DNA of 20,199 bases, taken from the NCBI GenBank assembly GCA_024278415.1, contig JAJRTI010000942.1, forward strand, positions 1 to 20,199, written 5' to 3'. This DNA is from Planctomycetota bacterium. Its GTDB lineage: Bacteria; Planctomycetota; Brocadiia; JAJRTI01. The notes below the pieces were generated by a model, which was not told the DNA's origin, ran no database searches, and was given only the letters and a program-made list of their open reading frames with translations. Each line of letters starts with the position of its first letter. Position 1 is the first letter of the stretch. Below, in pieces: positions 13,993-20,199 of the stretch. The position numbers and the translations under genes were made by a program.

Positions 13993-15426
13993 TCACAGCT
14001 TCTGAATGGCCACGAGCGTCTGATCGTCGTCAGGCGGCTCGCCCCTGACGAAGGCCTGCAAGCGGCCCACTAGGGCGTGCACCGCGGCCGATGCTCCGGA
14101 GCGAGCCGAGTCCTGCACGGCCTCGCGCATGCGATCCATCCCGAACTGCTCGCGGACCGGGTTGAAGCCCTCGGTGATGCCGTCCGTGTAGAGCAGGAGC
14201 AGGTCGCCTGAAGCGAGAGCCAACTCCCCGACCTCGAACGTTGCGTCGTCGATGATGCCCAGAGCGAAATTCCTCGAAGCAGAGGTGACCTCCCGCACCA
14301 GGCCCGTCTTTGCCGCGAAGTGCAGCGGCGGGTTATGCCCGGCAAGCACGTAGCGCACGCGGAGCCCGTCTGGGTCCACGATGCCCAGGAACGCCGTGAC
14401 GAATTGCTCGTTCATGATGTTCTGGCAGAGGTAGCGGTTGGCGTACTCCATGAGCATGTCCGGCCGCGTGGGGTCGCCCGCGTACGTGTGCAGCGCGGCC
14501 TGCATCATCGCCATCACCACGGCCGCGGCCGGGCCGTGTCCGGACACGTCTGCAATGATGACGCCCCACGACCCATCGTCATGTTGGAAGAAGTCGTAGT
14601 AATCGCCCCCGGCGCGAAGCGCGGGCTCATAGTGTGTAGCCAGGGCGAACCCAGCGATGTCGGGCGTCTCGTGTGGAATGAGCCCTTGCTGGATCGTGCC
14701 GACGACGTGGAACTCCTGGTCCAGCTCCGCGTAGGCCTGCGCCAGTTCGGCCTTCTGCTCCATGATCGTGGCCATCGACTCGAACTCGGCGTAGCGGTCG
14801 CTGATCTGGCGGCTGAACGATTGGGTCTGCACGGCCATCATCATGCGGAGGCGGCGAAGCTGGCCCGCATCCAGTGAGCGCCTGTCCGTATGGCACATCA
14901 GCTCTTCCGCTTCGGCCACCGGGCAACCCAGCACGCGCGCCAGGGAGTCGGCGTAGTGGAAGTGGAAGATGTCGTGCACGGCCGCGACGACCGCCGCTTT
15001 CGGACAGGCTTTGCCCTGCTGGTGCAGCAAGATCGGGCACGCGTACAGGCAACCCATGCCGCCGATGCAGTCGGCCGTGGCCGGCGCGCCCTCCGCCATG
15101 GCCTTGTGCGCGGCCGCGTGCACGTCGGCGAGGCAGCTCCGGCGCTCCTTGGCCTCCACCTGGCTGAGCGCTTGGCAGATCGGCGCGCGCACGATCTGCA
15201 AGGGGCCGCCATCCACCAGCGGCCGGGGCTGTTCGGGGTCGTAGAGCAGGACGGAGCATTCCATCTGGCTCAGCTCTGCAACGGACTCGGCAAAGACCGC
15301 GACCGCATCCGTGTTCAGCAGCGCCGCCAACGGCACCCTGTCGGGGCTCAGCAACTGCTCGTCTTCGCCAAGCGCCTCTTCTGGGATGGTCTCCAAGGAG
15401 AGTACCATGTCTTCAATATCGCTCAC
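13993..15426 (-). CDS. Cysteine-rich (PocR-like) sensor fused to SpoIIE/PP2C phosphatase, 477 aa
   Basis: The C-terminal half (about 240-477) is a SpoIIE/RsbU-type PP2C serine phosphatase. It shows VVGTIQQGLIP, the metal-binding GGDYYD at 273-278, IADVSGHGPAA with D293, AGHNPP, YTDGITEGF with D414 and the final DDDQT. All metal-ligand aspartates appear present, so it should be active. The N-terminal half (about 40-180) resembles a PocR-type ligand-binding domain and holds many cysteines: C84, C98, C120, C126, C130, C141, C168 and C178. CIGGMGCLYACPI is its core. A helical linker (about 190-240) joins the halves. There are no membrane segments. The start is a GTG at 15426 that overlaps the upstream stop as GTGA and has GAGGAGGG before it; the open frame to 16116 is not coding upstream of that. 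The phosphatase probably controls an anti-sigma-antagonist pathway; no partner gene is in the window. Confidence 0.88.
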   Translation of the reverse strand: MSDIEDMVLSLETIPEEALGEDEQLLSPDRVPLAALLNTDAVAVFAESVAELSQMECSVLLYDPEQPRPLVDGGPLQIVRAPICQALSQVEAKERRSCLADVHAAAHKAMAEGAPATADCIGGMGCLYACPILLHQQGKACPKAAVVAAVHDIFHFHYADSLARVLGCPVAEAEELMCHTDRRSLDAGQLRRLRMMMAVQTQSFSRQISDRYAEFESMATIMEQKAELAQAYAELDQEFHVVGTIQQGLIPHETPDIAGFALATHYEPALRAGGDYYDFFQHDDGSWGVIIADVSGHGPAAAVVMAMMQAALHTYAGDPTRPDMLMEYANRYLCQNIMNEQFVTAFLGIVDPDGLRVRYVLAGHNPPLHFAAKTGLVREVTSASRNFALGIIDDATFEVGELALASGDLLLLYTDGITEGFNPVREQFGMDRMREAVQDSARSGASAAVHALVGRLQAFVRGEPPDDDQTLVAIQKL

Positions 15427-16181
15427 GCTTGGCCCTCCTCGGTGTGGCGCGGCAGCAACGCGCCGATGTCGAACTGGGCGACGGCATCGAGATACTCGTC
15501 GATGTTGGCGTCGATGATCGACCCGTGCTGTGGGCAGATGCGCCTGGGTTCGAGTGATCGTATGCGGTCCAGCGCCGCGAGCCATGCCTGCTGGGAACCC
15601 ACGTAGGGCTCCACGAAGCGCCTCATGGCCTCGACATAGTCGCCGTCCGCGAAGAGTGTCCAGTGGGTGGTCAACGCGGCGAACACGTCGCTGGCGAACA
15701 CCGTGCGGGTCGCCGCCTCCCAGGCGATCATGGCTCCCGCGAAGTGCACGTAAGGCGTGTAGAAGAACTGAAGCTCCCGCCCGCCGAACACCATCACCTC
15801 GCCATCGCTCGGAGTGACGGGCTCTGACATGATGCCGTAGTAAGGAAGGAACAGAGCCGTCCGAGGGTGTGTCACCACTTGGATCGGATGCTCGATCAGA
15901 ACCTCGAACCGAGGCACGCTCGCGCAGAGATCGGGGTCCTGGTGGAGCAGCACGATGGTCGATATCTGCTCGGGCCGTACAATCTCGCGGACCTTCTTCG
16001 CCACGACGTGGTAGTGGAGCAGGCTGCCAGGGTCGATCAGCACGGCCTCGGGGCCACACGTGATGAGGTACGGGTTGTTCGAAAACCCGGCGTTCCTGTC
16101 GGCGAACCCCACCCAATGGATGCCGTCGCCGATCTCATACGTTGCGTATGGGTCATGTTGCTGCGGACGAGGGTGATCCAA
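15423..16181 (-). CDS. ODP-like diiron metallo-beta-lactamase-fold protein, 252 aa
   Basis: The protein has the flavodiiron/ODP type of metallo-beta-lactamase fold without a flavodoxin domain. It shows NPYLITCGPEAVLIDPGS at 36-53, then H80-Q-D82-P-D84 (STIVLLHQDPDLCASVP), H146 in TPYVHFAG, D165 in FASDVF and H219 in CPQHGSII. These fit the positions of the diiron ligands of flavodiiron proteins. The usual HxExDH is altered to HxDxDL, so one ligand differs, as expected for a sensor or binding protein rather than an oxidoreductase. The likely role is sensing O2 or NO, or the redox state, in the cytosol. The start is a TTG at 16181, chosen because AGGAGG lies eight bases before it; the frame upstream to 16349 is low in protein character. 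It overlaps the phosphatase gene by four bases. Confidence 0.8.
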   Translation of the reverse strand: MDHPRPQQHDPYATYEIGDGIHWVGFADRNAGFSNNPYLITCGPEAVLIDPGSLLHYHVVAKKVREIVRPEQISTIVLLHQDPDLCASVPRFEVLIEHPIQVVTHPRTALFLPYYGIMSEPVTPSDGEVMVFGGRELQFFYTPYVHFAGAMIAWEAATRTVFASDVFAALTTHWTLFADGDYVEAMRRFVEPYVGSQQAWLAALDRIRSLEPRRICPQHGSIIDANIDEYLDAVAQFDIGALLPRHTEEGQA

Positions 16182-16238
16182 CGGTCTCCTCCTGCCACGT
16201 GGGCGACCCTGCCGTGGCGGCGTGTGGCGGTCTCGTGT

Positions 16239-16247
16239 ATTGTAACA
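16239..16247 (-). promoter_or_regulatory. Possible extended -10 promoter element for the ODP-phosphatase operon
   Basis: On the minus strand TGTTACAAT is an extended -10 motif (TGn plus TACAAT) lying 57 bases before the TTG start. No convincing -35 hexamer is present at 17 or 18 bases. Confidence 0.35.
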
Positions 16248-16323
16248 GTTCTCGCGGCCTTTGTCGGTGGGAGGGCGCGGACGGCCTTCGCCTTCCGCCA
16301 TCACCGCGCGGTTGTGCAAGCAT

Positions 16324-16365
16324 CGGAATGCGAAGGCATTCCGCTCCAAATGCGAAGGCTTTCCG
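16324..16365. repeat. Hairpin plus direct repeat after the membrane protein gene
   Basis: CGGAATGC (16324-16331) and GCATTCCG (16336-16343) form a perfect 8-bp stem with a four-base loop. A 17-base segment within this hairpin (16327-16343) is repeated with one mismatch at 16349-16365. The element starts just beyond the stop codon of the gene at 16369 and could act as its transcript end, but there is no T-run. Confidence 0.55.
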
Positions 16366-16368
16366 ACA

Positions 16369-17589
16369 CTACCGTCCGATCAACACGTACGGCTCCACTA
16401 CGTTCATCAGGATGCGCACCAGCGCGCAGGCCGAGAGCCCCCCTGCCCAGGCCCACAGCCACGGGCTCACTCGCTCCCTCTGATCCCGGTAGCTCAAGAT
16501 CAGTGGGATGAAGATCCCCGCGTTGACGCGCATCACGTTCGAGAACGTGATCCAAATGTCCTTAGCCTCAACGAGCACGAACAGCGCTTGAAGCCCCAAC
16601 ATCAGGTCGAACAGGCCCCCCCGTCTGCGCGCGCCCTTCCAGCAGGCCAGCAGGAACATGGCCACGAAGATCGCCATCGCGGGCAGAATGAGCAGCTTCC
16701 GCAGGAACTTGATGCCTCCGCCAGCCGCGCCCTGTGACAAGATCTCGCTGGCCGCTTGCCACAGACCAACGAACGGCGCGGACAGGGCCACAGGGCTCCC
16801 GCCCAGCACGTGGGCGCCCAGCCGGTGCGCAAAGTAGGCGCGCACGAGCAGCGAAGGCACGGGAACCAGGAGGAAACAGATGACGCCCTTCCACTTGCGG
16901 TGCAGCAATTCCCACAGCCCGATGGGAGCGGCGAAGAGCAGCGCGGTCTCCCACGTCATGATCGCGACCGCGAAACACAGAGCGGACGCGGCCTTGCGCT
17001 CCCTGTCGTAGAGGTACAGGCCCGCCACAACGAACAGGAAGCATAGGTACATTTGCAGGGCCAGCGAAAAGCCCAAGAGCGCGCCAGCCCCCAGCACGAA
17101 CACGAGACTGAGCCAAGGGCTCGCATTGCGCCGCAGGAGCAGTTTCATCAAGAGGATTGCCACCCCGATCATCGCCGCAAAGTTGATCGCCAGCATCGCA
17201 TGGGGGAAGTACTCACGCTTGCCGCCCGATAGCAGGTGCACCAGCAGCGGATACACCGTGCGCTGGTACCGCAGGAACCGGCCGGAGCGCTTGTACGTGG
17301 GCGCTACGTCATCCCTCAACATCAACGGATCGAGCGCGACTATGTAGTAGTCGCACCCATCGTACCCGGCCAGCCGCGTGAACTTGATGGTCCCAGGCGC
17401 GAAGTGCTCCTCATTCGCCCACCGGAACGCATACCCCACGTTGACGAAGCAACTGGGGTTCAGCCCGAAAGAGCTGAAGTACACGACAACGATCAGAACG
17501 TGGACTCCGACCGCGACCGCCAACGGCGGCCAAGCGCGCCGCCAGAACGAGTCGGCGCCATCGGGGCGGCTATGCACGTCTACCACCAT
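16369..17589 (-). CDS. GT-C-like polytopic membrane protein, cell-surface glycopolymer type, 406 aa
   Basis: About eight to ten hydrophobic segments run from residue 20 to 400. The large first extracytoplasmic loop carries RLAGYDGCDYYIVALDP followed by RFLRYQRTVYPLL. This combination resembles membrane proteins linked to surface glycopolymer formation and GT-C-type mannosyl/arabinosyl transferases; the aspartates of the YDGCDYY and ALDP segments could serve as the acidic loop motif. No nucleotide-sugar-binding domain is seen, which fits use of a polyprenyl-linked sugar donor. The ATG at 17589 lies inside the end of the radical SAM gene (10-base overlap), which implies translational coupling. 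The function is inferred from topology and motifs only. Confidence 0.75.
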   Translation of the reverse strand: MVVDVHSRPDGADSFWRRAWPPLAVAVGVHVLIVVVYFSSFGLNPSCFVNVGYAFRWANEEHFAPGTIKFTRLAGYDGCDYYIVALDPLMLRDDVAPTYKRSGRFLRYQRTVYPLLVHLLSGGKREYFPHAMLAINFAAMIGVAILLMKLLLRRNASPWLSLVFVLGAGALLGFSLALQMYLCFLFVVAGLYLYDRERKAASALCFAVAIMTWETALLFAAPIGLWELLHRKWKGVICFLLVPVPSLLVRAYFAHRLGAHVLGGSPVALSAPFVGLWQAASEILSQGAAGGGIKFLRKLLILPAMAIFVAMFLLACWKGARRRGGLFDLMLGLQALFVLVEAKDIWITFSNVMRVNAGIFIPLILSYRDQRERVSPWLWAWAGGLSACALVRILMNVVEPYVLIGR

Positions 17590-18995
17590 TTCGTCCTCAG
17601 CACGTACCCCATGTCATGGAGGATGTGGCCGGTCTTGATGCCCCGCCAGATGCGCCGGGCCACGACCTTCGGCCGGAAGTAAAACCGGCGGTACGCTTTC
17701 TTGTAATACGCCGTGATGGTTTCCCAGTCGAGATTCGGATGCTTGTAGACGGGGCGGCTCGTCTCGTGGAAGAGATACTGAGACCAGTCCTTCGTCTCGA
17801 TCAGCCCCTGTTGATCATACTCGTCGAACATCGCCGTGCCGGGAAGCGGGATCGTGATCGCGAACTTGGCGATATCGAGCGGGAGTTCGCACGCGAAGTC
17901 GATCGTGTCCTGCATCGTCTCTTCCGTGTCGCCGGGCAGCCCGAACATGAAGAAGGCAAAAGTCTCGAGCCCCATCTCGTGCGCCATGGTGACGGCCGCC
18001 CTCACTTGGTCCTTTGTGATGCCCTTCTGGATACGGTCGAGGATCTCCTGGTTGCCCGATTCCGCACCGAACGCGACCTGATAGCAACCTGCTTCCTTCA
18101 GCTTCCGGATCAGCTCCTCGTCCGTGCGGTCCGCTCGGATGCCGTTGATGAGTGTCCAGGGGAACTTGAGCCCGCGCCGCACGATTTCGTCGCAGACCGC
18201 CTTGGCGTTCTTCAGGTCCGTTGAGAAACCATCGTCCTCGATGTGGATCTCGCGGAACCCGAAGTCCAGCATCCGCTCGATCTCGTCGACCACGCGCTTG
18301 GGCGACTTCTTCCGGAACTTGCGGCCGAAGATATTCTTGTTGCAGTAGACGCATTTGAACACACACCCGCGGCTCGCCTCGAGCAGGCCCGTCGGGCTCT
18401 CTCGCTCGACCAGCTTCGACGAGTGCACGTACCGCGGAATGTCGTAGAGCTGCCACGCCGGCATGGGCAGTTGGTCGAGGTCGTCAAGAAGCGGCCGAGC
18501 TTCGGTCGTCACGATCTCGCCATTTCTCTTGAACGCGATTCCGGGCACCTGCCCGAGATCCCCGTCCCGCAGAATATCCCGAAACGTGAAATCTCCCTCC
18601 CCGATGACCGCGATGTCGAACACGCTCTGTTCGAGCGCCTCCCGCGGGAAGGTCGTCACGTGGACGCCGCCGGCAACCGTGACGACCTCGGGGCAGTTCT
18701 CCTTGGCCATCTTGGCGATGCGTCCCATCTCGGCCGCCATTGGCGTCGTGCCCGTCACGCCGACATACTCCGGCTGAAAATCCCTCAGCGTCTGCACGAG
18801 AGCCCCGTGCGGATCGTCCTCCAGTTCCACGTCCGCGATCCGCACGTCATGCCCGTCGTCGAGCAACGGCGCCGCCACCATCGCCAGCCCCAGCACGGGG
18901 TTCTGAAGGAGCCCTGCTCGCCGGTCGACTTGCTCGTAAGTAGCCTGCGAGTATGGCGGGTTGACTAAGAGTACTCGGTGTGTGTTCTGGGCCAT
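17580..18995 (-). CDS. B12-binding-domain radical SAM protein, 471 aa
   Basis: The N-terminal part (about 6-140) is a cobalamin-binding-like Rossmann domain: VLLVNPPYS at 8-16, VGVTGTTPMAAEM, VVTVAGGVHVTTFP and DIAVIGEGDFTF. The radical SAM core follows, with the cluster cysteines C211, C215 and C218 in RGCVFKCVYCNK, then EIHIEDDGFSTD and VAFGAESGNQEIL. A C-terminal basic helical end runs to TKWW. Members of this class are methyltransferases, cyclases or thiotransferases acting on varied substrates; the product here is unknown. Coupling to a GT-C-like membrane protein suggests modification of a lipid or surface glycan. I choose the ATG at 18995 because conserved sequence begins right after it. 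A longer in-frame GTG start at 19076 would add 27 residues encoded across a hairpin and is less likely. No Shine-Dalgarno is seen before 18995. Confidence 0.9.
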   Translation of the reverse strand: MAQNTHRVLLVNPPYSQATYEQVDRRAGLLQNPVLGLAMVAAPLLDDGHDVRIADVELEDDPHGALVQTLRDFQPEYVGVTGTTPMAAEMGRIAKMAKENCPEVVTVAGGVHVTTFPREALEQSVFDIAVIGEGDFTFRDILRDGDLGQVPGIAFKRNGEIVTTEARPLLDDLDQLPMPAWQLYDIPRYVHSSKLVERESPTGLLEASRGCVFKCVYCNKNIFGRKFRKKSPKRVVDEIERMLDFGFREIHIEDDGFSTDLKNAKAVCDEIVRRGLKFPWTLINGIRADRTDEELIRKLKEAGCYQVAFGAESGNQEILDRIQKGITKDQVRAAVTMAHEMGLETFAFFMFGLPGDTEETMQDTIDFACELPLDIAKFAITIPLPGTAMFDEYDQQGLIETKDWSQYLFHETSRPVYKHPNLDWETITAYYKKAYRRFYFRPKVVARRIWRGIKTGHILHDMGYVLRTKWW

Positions 18996-18996
18996 G

Positions 18997-19024
18997 AAAA
19001 AAGGCACGAGCGGCAAGCTCGTGC
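18997..19024 (-). terminator. Terminator-like hairpin and U-run abutting the radical SAM start codon
   Basis: On the minus strand GCACGAG and CTCGTGC form a perfect 7-bp stem around a seven-base loop, followed by C and then six T. The T-run ends one base before the ATG at 18995. This is the layout of an intrinsic terminator placed in a leader, and suggests attenuation of the radical SAM/GT-C operon. It could instead be a dispersed palindrome that landed there. Confidence 0.6.
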
Positions 19025-19102
19025 AATGCAATGCATGGACTGAGGTGACACGTGGTCGGAGCGGATGAGCCAGCACGCCCGATGATCCCCATTGTGCGCG
19101 GT

Positions 19103-19131
19103 AACGTACCAGGCCCCCGCAGGTTTGTCAA
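19103..19131 (-). promoter_or_regulatory. Sigma-70-type promoter for the radical SAM operon
   Basis: On the minus strand a perfect -35 TTGACA (19126-19131) is followed after 17 bases by TACGTT (19103-19108), three of six matches to TATAAT. Transcription would start near 19096 and give a leader of about 100 bases that contains the terminator-like hairpin. Confidence 0.5.
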
Positions 19132-19334
19132 TCTGGCCCGCTTGTTCGGGCGTTCGCGATACTTGCGGGATTACACGTTTCGTGTTTTCGGTGGTGCTGG
19201 ATGAGCGCGCCGGAGGCCCCCGCCGGTCCCGCGTCGGTGGGGTCTAGGCTTGTGTACTACCGGCCTGGTCCTGCTCTTTACCCACGGCTTCGCGGCGAGA
19301 AAGGGGCGGCGGCGCCGCCGTCGGGCCGCTTGTA

Positions 19335-19402
19335 GTAGGGCGATTTGTCGCCCGTCTGCCTCGTGAGGGCAAGGACGTTCGACGGGCAATGAATTGCCCT
19401 AC
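19335..19402. repeat. Compound palindromic element with two inner hairpins
   Basis: Outer arms GTAGGGC (19335-19341) and GCCCTAC (19396-19402) enclose two inner hairpins: GGGCGA/TCGCCC at 19338-19353 and GGGCAAT/ATTGCCC at 19384-19399. The inner arms share the outer-arm bases, so the element can switch between one long and two short structures. It looks like a dispersed intergenic repeat. Confidence 0.6.
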
Positions 19403-19524
19403 TATAAACCACGTCGCCTCCCGCCGCACACATCGACAACATGTTGTCGTTCGAAAACCGGTAAGGGCTTAATGGCATTGTGGGCCGCCCGCAGGTACGG
19501 CGGGCCGTTCCCGCGCCCGCAAGC

Positions 19525-20199
19525 CTACTTCCTCACCAGCGCGGCGACCCATCCGCCCTTGTACGGCGCAGACATCGTCACGCGCCGGCCTCCCTGAATC
19601 GTCTTGTTCATCGGGCGGTAGCCTCCGGCGGCCGACGTCCGAGTGGTGATCCCCATGGAGACACTGATCCAGGTCACATCGAAGGGGCCTCTCGCGCCGG
19701 ACAGATCGAGCTTGACGGACCCGCCGTTCGTGAAATAGAGCGCGTAGTATTCTCCCGGTTTCGCTGCCAGGTAGGCTTCATTGGGCTTGCGGTCCGAAAG
19801 AAGCTCCATGTGCGGCGTGATATCCCAAAACTTGATCAGACTCTCCAAGACGCGTGCGGCCTTGATGCTGGCCTTGGCGTAGTCGTTGAGCCCGTTGCCG
19901 GCGTCCGGCCGGTGGAATCGCGCGGCGGCGGAGCCGCCGAGGATGTTGCGCCAGAATCGCTCCACACCATCCTCAGGCCCGCCTGTGCCAAAGCTGTAGT
20001 ACCCGCTCCCGTAGATCTTTGTGTGATTGCTGGGGCGCGGATGCTTGTCGACTTGCCGCAAGAGCCACTGAAGCTTCTCCCAATGCGTCTCGTCGTAATT
20101 CCGGCTATTCACTTGCGAGATGTCGGCGAACATATAGTGCTCAGGGTCGTTGAAGATGAGCGCCGTATGCTTGGCCTTTTCGGCCTCGAACGCGTCGTC
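19525..20199 (-). CDS. Glycosidase-like protein with putative collagen-binding C-terminal domain, partial
   Basis: The frame is open to the right edge, so the N-terminal part is missing; 224 residues are visible. Typical features of a secreted planctomycete-type glycosidase-like family are FADISQVNSRNYDETHWEKL, then NHTKIYGSGYYSFG, then ERFWRNILGGSAAARFHRP at about 80-98. These are followed by NDYAKASIKAARVLESL and a C-terminal beta domain with NEAYLAAKPGEYYALYFTNGG at about 140-160, like the putative collagen-binding domain that ends DUF4038-type proteins. The catalytic region would lie largely outside the window. It probably acts on a polysaccharide or glycoconjugate outside the cytosol, but the signal peptide cannot be checked. 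Confidence 0.75.
   Translation of the reverse strand, partial: DDAFEAEKAKHTALIFNDPEHYMFADISQVNSRNYDETHWEKLQWLLRQVDKHPRPSNHTKIYGSGYYSFGTGGPEDGVERFWRNILGGSAAARFHRPDAGNGLNDYAKASIKAARVLESLIKFWDITPHMELLSDRKPNEAYLAAKPGEYYALYFTNGGSVKLDLSGARGPFDVTWISVSMGITTRTSAAGGYRPMNKTIQGGRRVTMSAPYKGGWVAALVRK

Larger units (their letters stand above)
18996..19524. other. Intergenic spacer with leader, promoter and a compound palindrome
   Basis: This 529-base spacer lies between two minus-strand genes. It contains the leader hairpin at 18997-19024, the promoter candidate at 19103-19131 and the compound palindrome at 19335-19402, all listed separately. The stretch 19140-19330 is GC-rich with no recognisable gene or motif. 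The region around 19478-19510 has GC-rich partly symmetrical sequence containing GGTACGGCGGGCC, loosely like the 14-bp palindrome elsewhere in the window. Confidence 0.5.

Noticed and set aside
15427..16116. N-terminal extension of the phosphatase frame, giving a 707-residue protein
   Set aside because: It overlaps almost the whole ODP-like gene in another frame and is Arg/Gly-rich; the GTG at 15426 has a strong ribosome-binding site and overlaps the upstream stop.
16182..16349. N-terminal extension of the ODP-like frame
   Set aside because: The extra residues are Arg/Pro-rich and not protein-like, and AGGAGG is placed correctly for the TTG at 16181.
18847..19131. 94-residue minus-strand frame over the radical SAM leader as a leader peptide
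   Set aside because: It runs far into the radical SAM gene in another frame, is low in protein character and has no ribosome-binding site; its residues follow from the hairpin sequence.
1..20199. CRISPR array, tRNA, rRNA or insertion sequence
   Set aside because: No regularly spaced repeats, no tRNA-like cloverleaf with T-loop, no rRNA-conserved blocks and no transposase motifs were seen by eye; a covariance-model scan would be needed to exclude small RNAs.

Overview
The window is GC-rich and gene-dense, and reads like a piece of an uncultured bacterial chromosome, probably Planctomycetota, Hydrogenedentota, Lentisphaerota or a related lineage. This rests on gene content: a DUF2961/GH172 protein, a planctomycete-style secreted TIM-barrel protein, an arylsulfotransferase-like propeller, a glycosidase-like protein ending in a putative collagen-binding domain, and GT-C/TPR membrane proteins. 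The spacers are also full of short palindromic elements. No rRNA, tRNA, transposase or CRISPR array was recognised.

Left part (1-8.5 kb): a CHAT (caspase-like) protein cut by the window edge; on the minus strand a large secreted glycosidase-like protein and a PLP enzyme of the class V aminotransferase fold; divergently on the plus strand a GH172 protein, an arylsulfotransferase-like beta-propeller protein and a small secreted lysine-rich coiled-coil protein. This part looks like carbohydrate or sulfate-ester metabolism.

Middle (8.6-13.9 kb): a membrane protein joining a GT-C-like region to four TPRs, convergent with a minus-strand housekeeping group lipB - lipA - small lipoyl-fold protein - holB (DNA polymerase III delta prime). 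The lipoyl-fold protein is the most surprising gene here: next to a complete octanoyltransferase/lipoyl synthase pair, it has aspartate where the lipoyl-accepting lysine should be.

Right part (14-20.2 kb): a translationally coupled pair encoding an ODP-like diiron/metallo-beta-lactamase-fold protein and a cysteine-rich (PocR-like) sensor fused to a SpoIIE/PP2C phosphatase, which suggests a redox- or oxygen-responsive signalling module. Next is an overlapping pair encoding a B12-binding radical SAM protein and a GT-C-like membrane protein. Its leader has a perfect TTGACA -35 element and a terminator-like hairpin plus U-run that ends one base before the start codon. The right edge cuts a glycosidase-like gene.

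Nearly every spacer longer than about 180 bp carries a different inverted repeat. One 14-bp palindrome occurs twice. Protein names come from motif recognition by eye; no database search was run.
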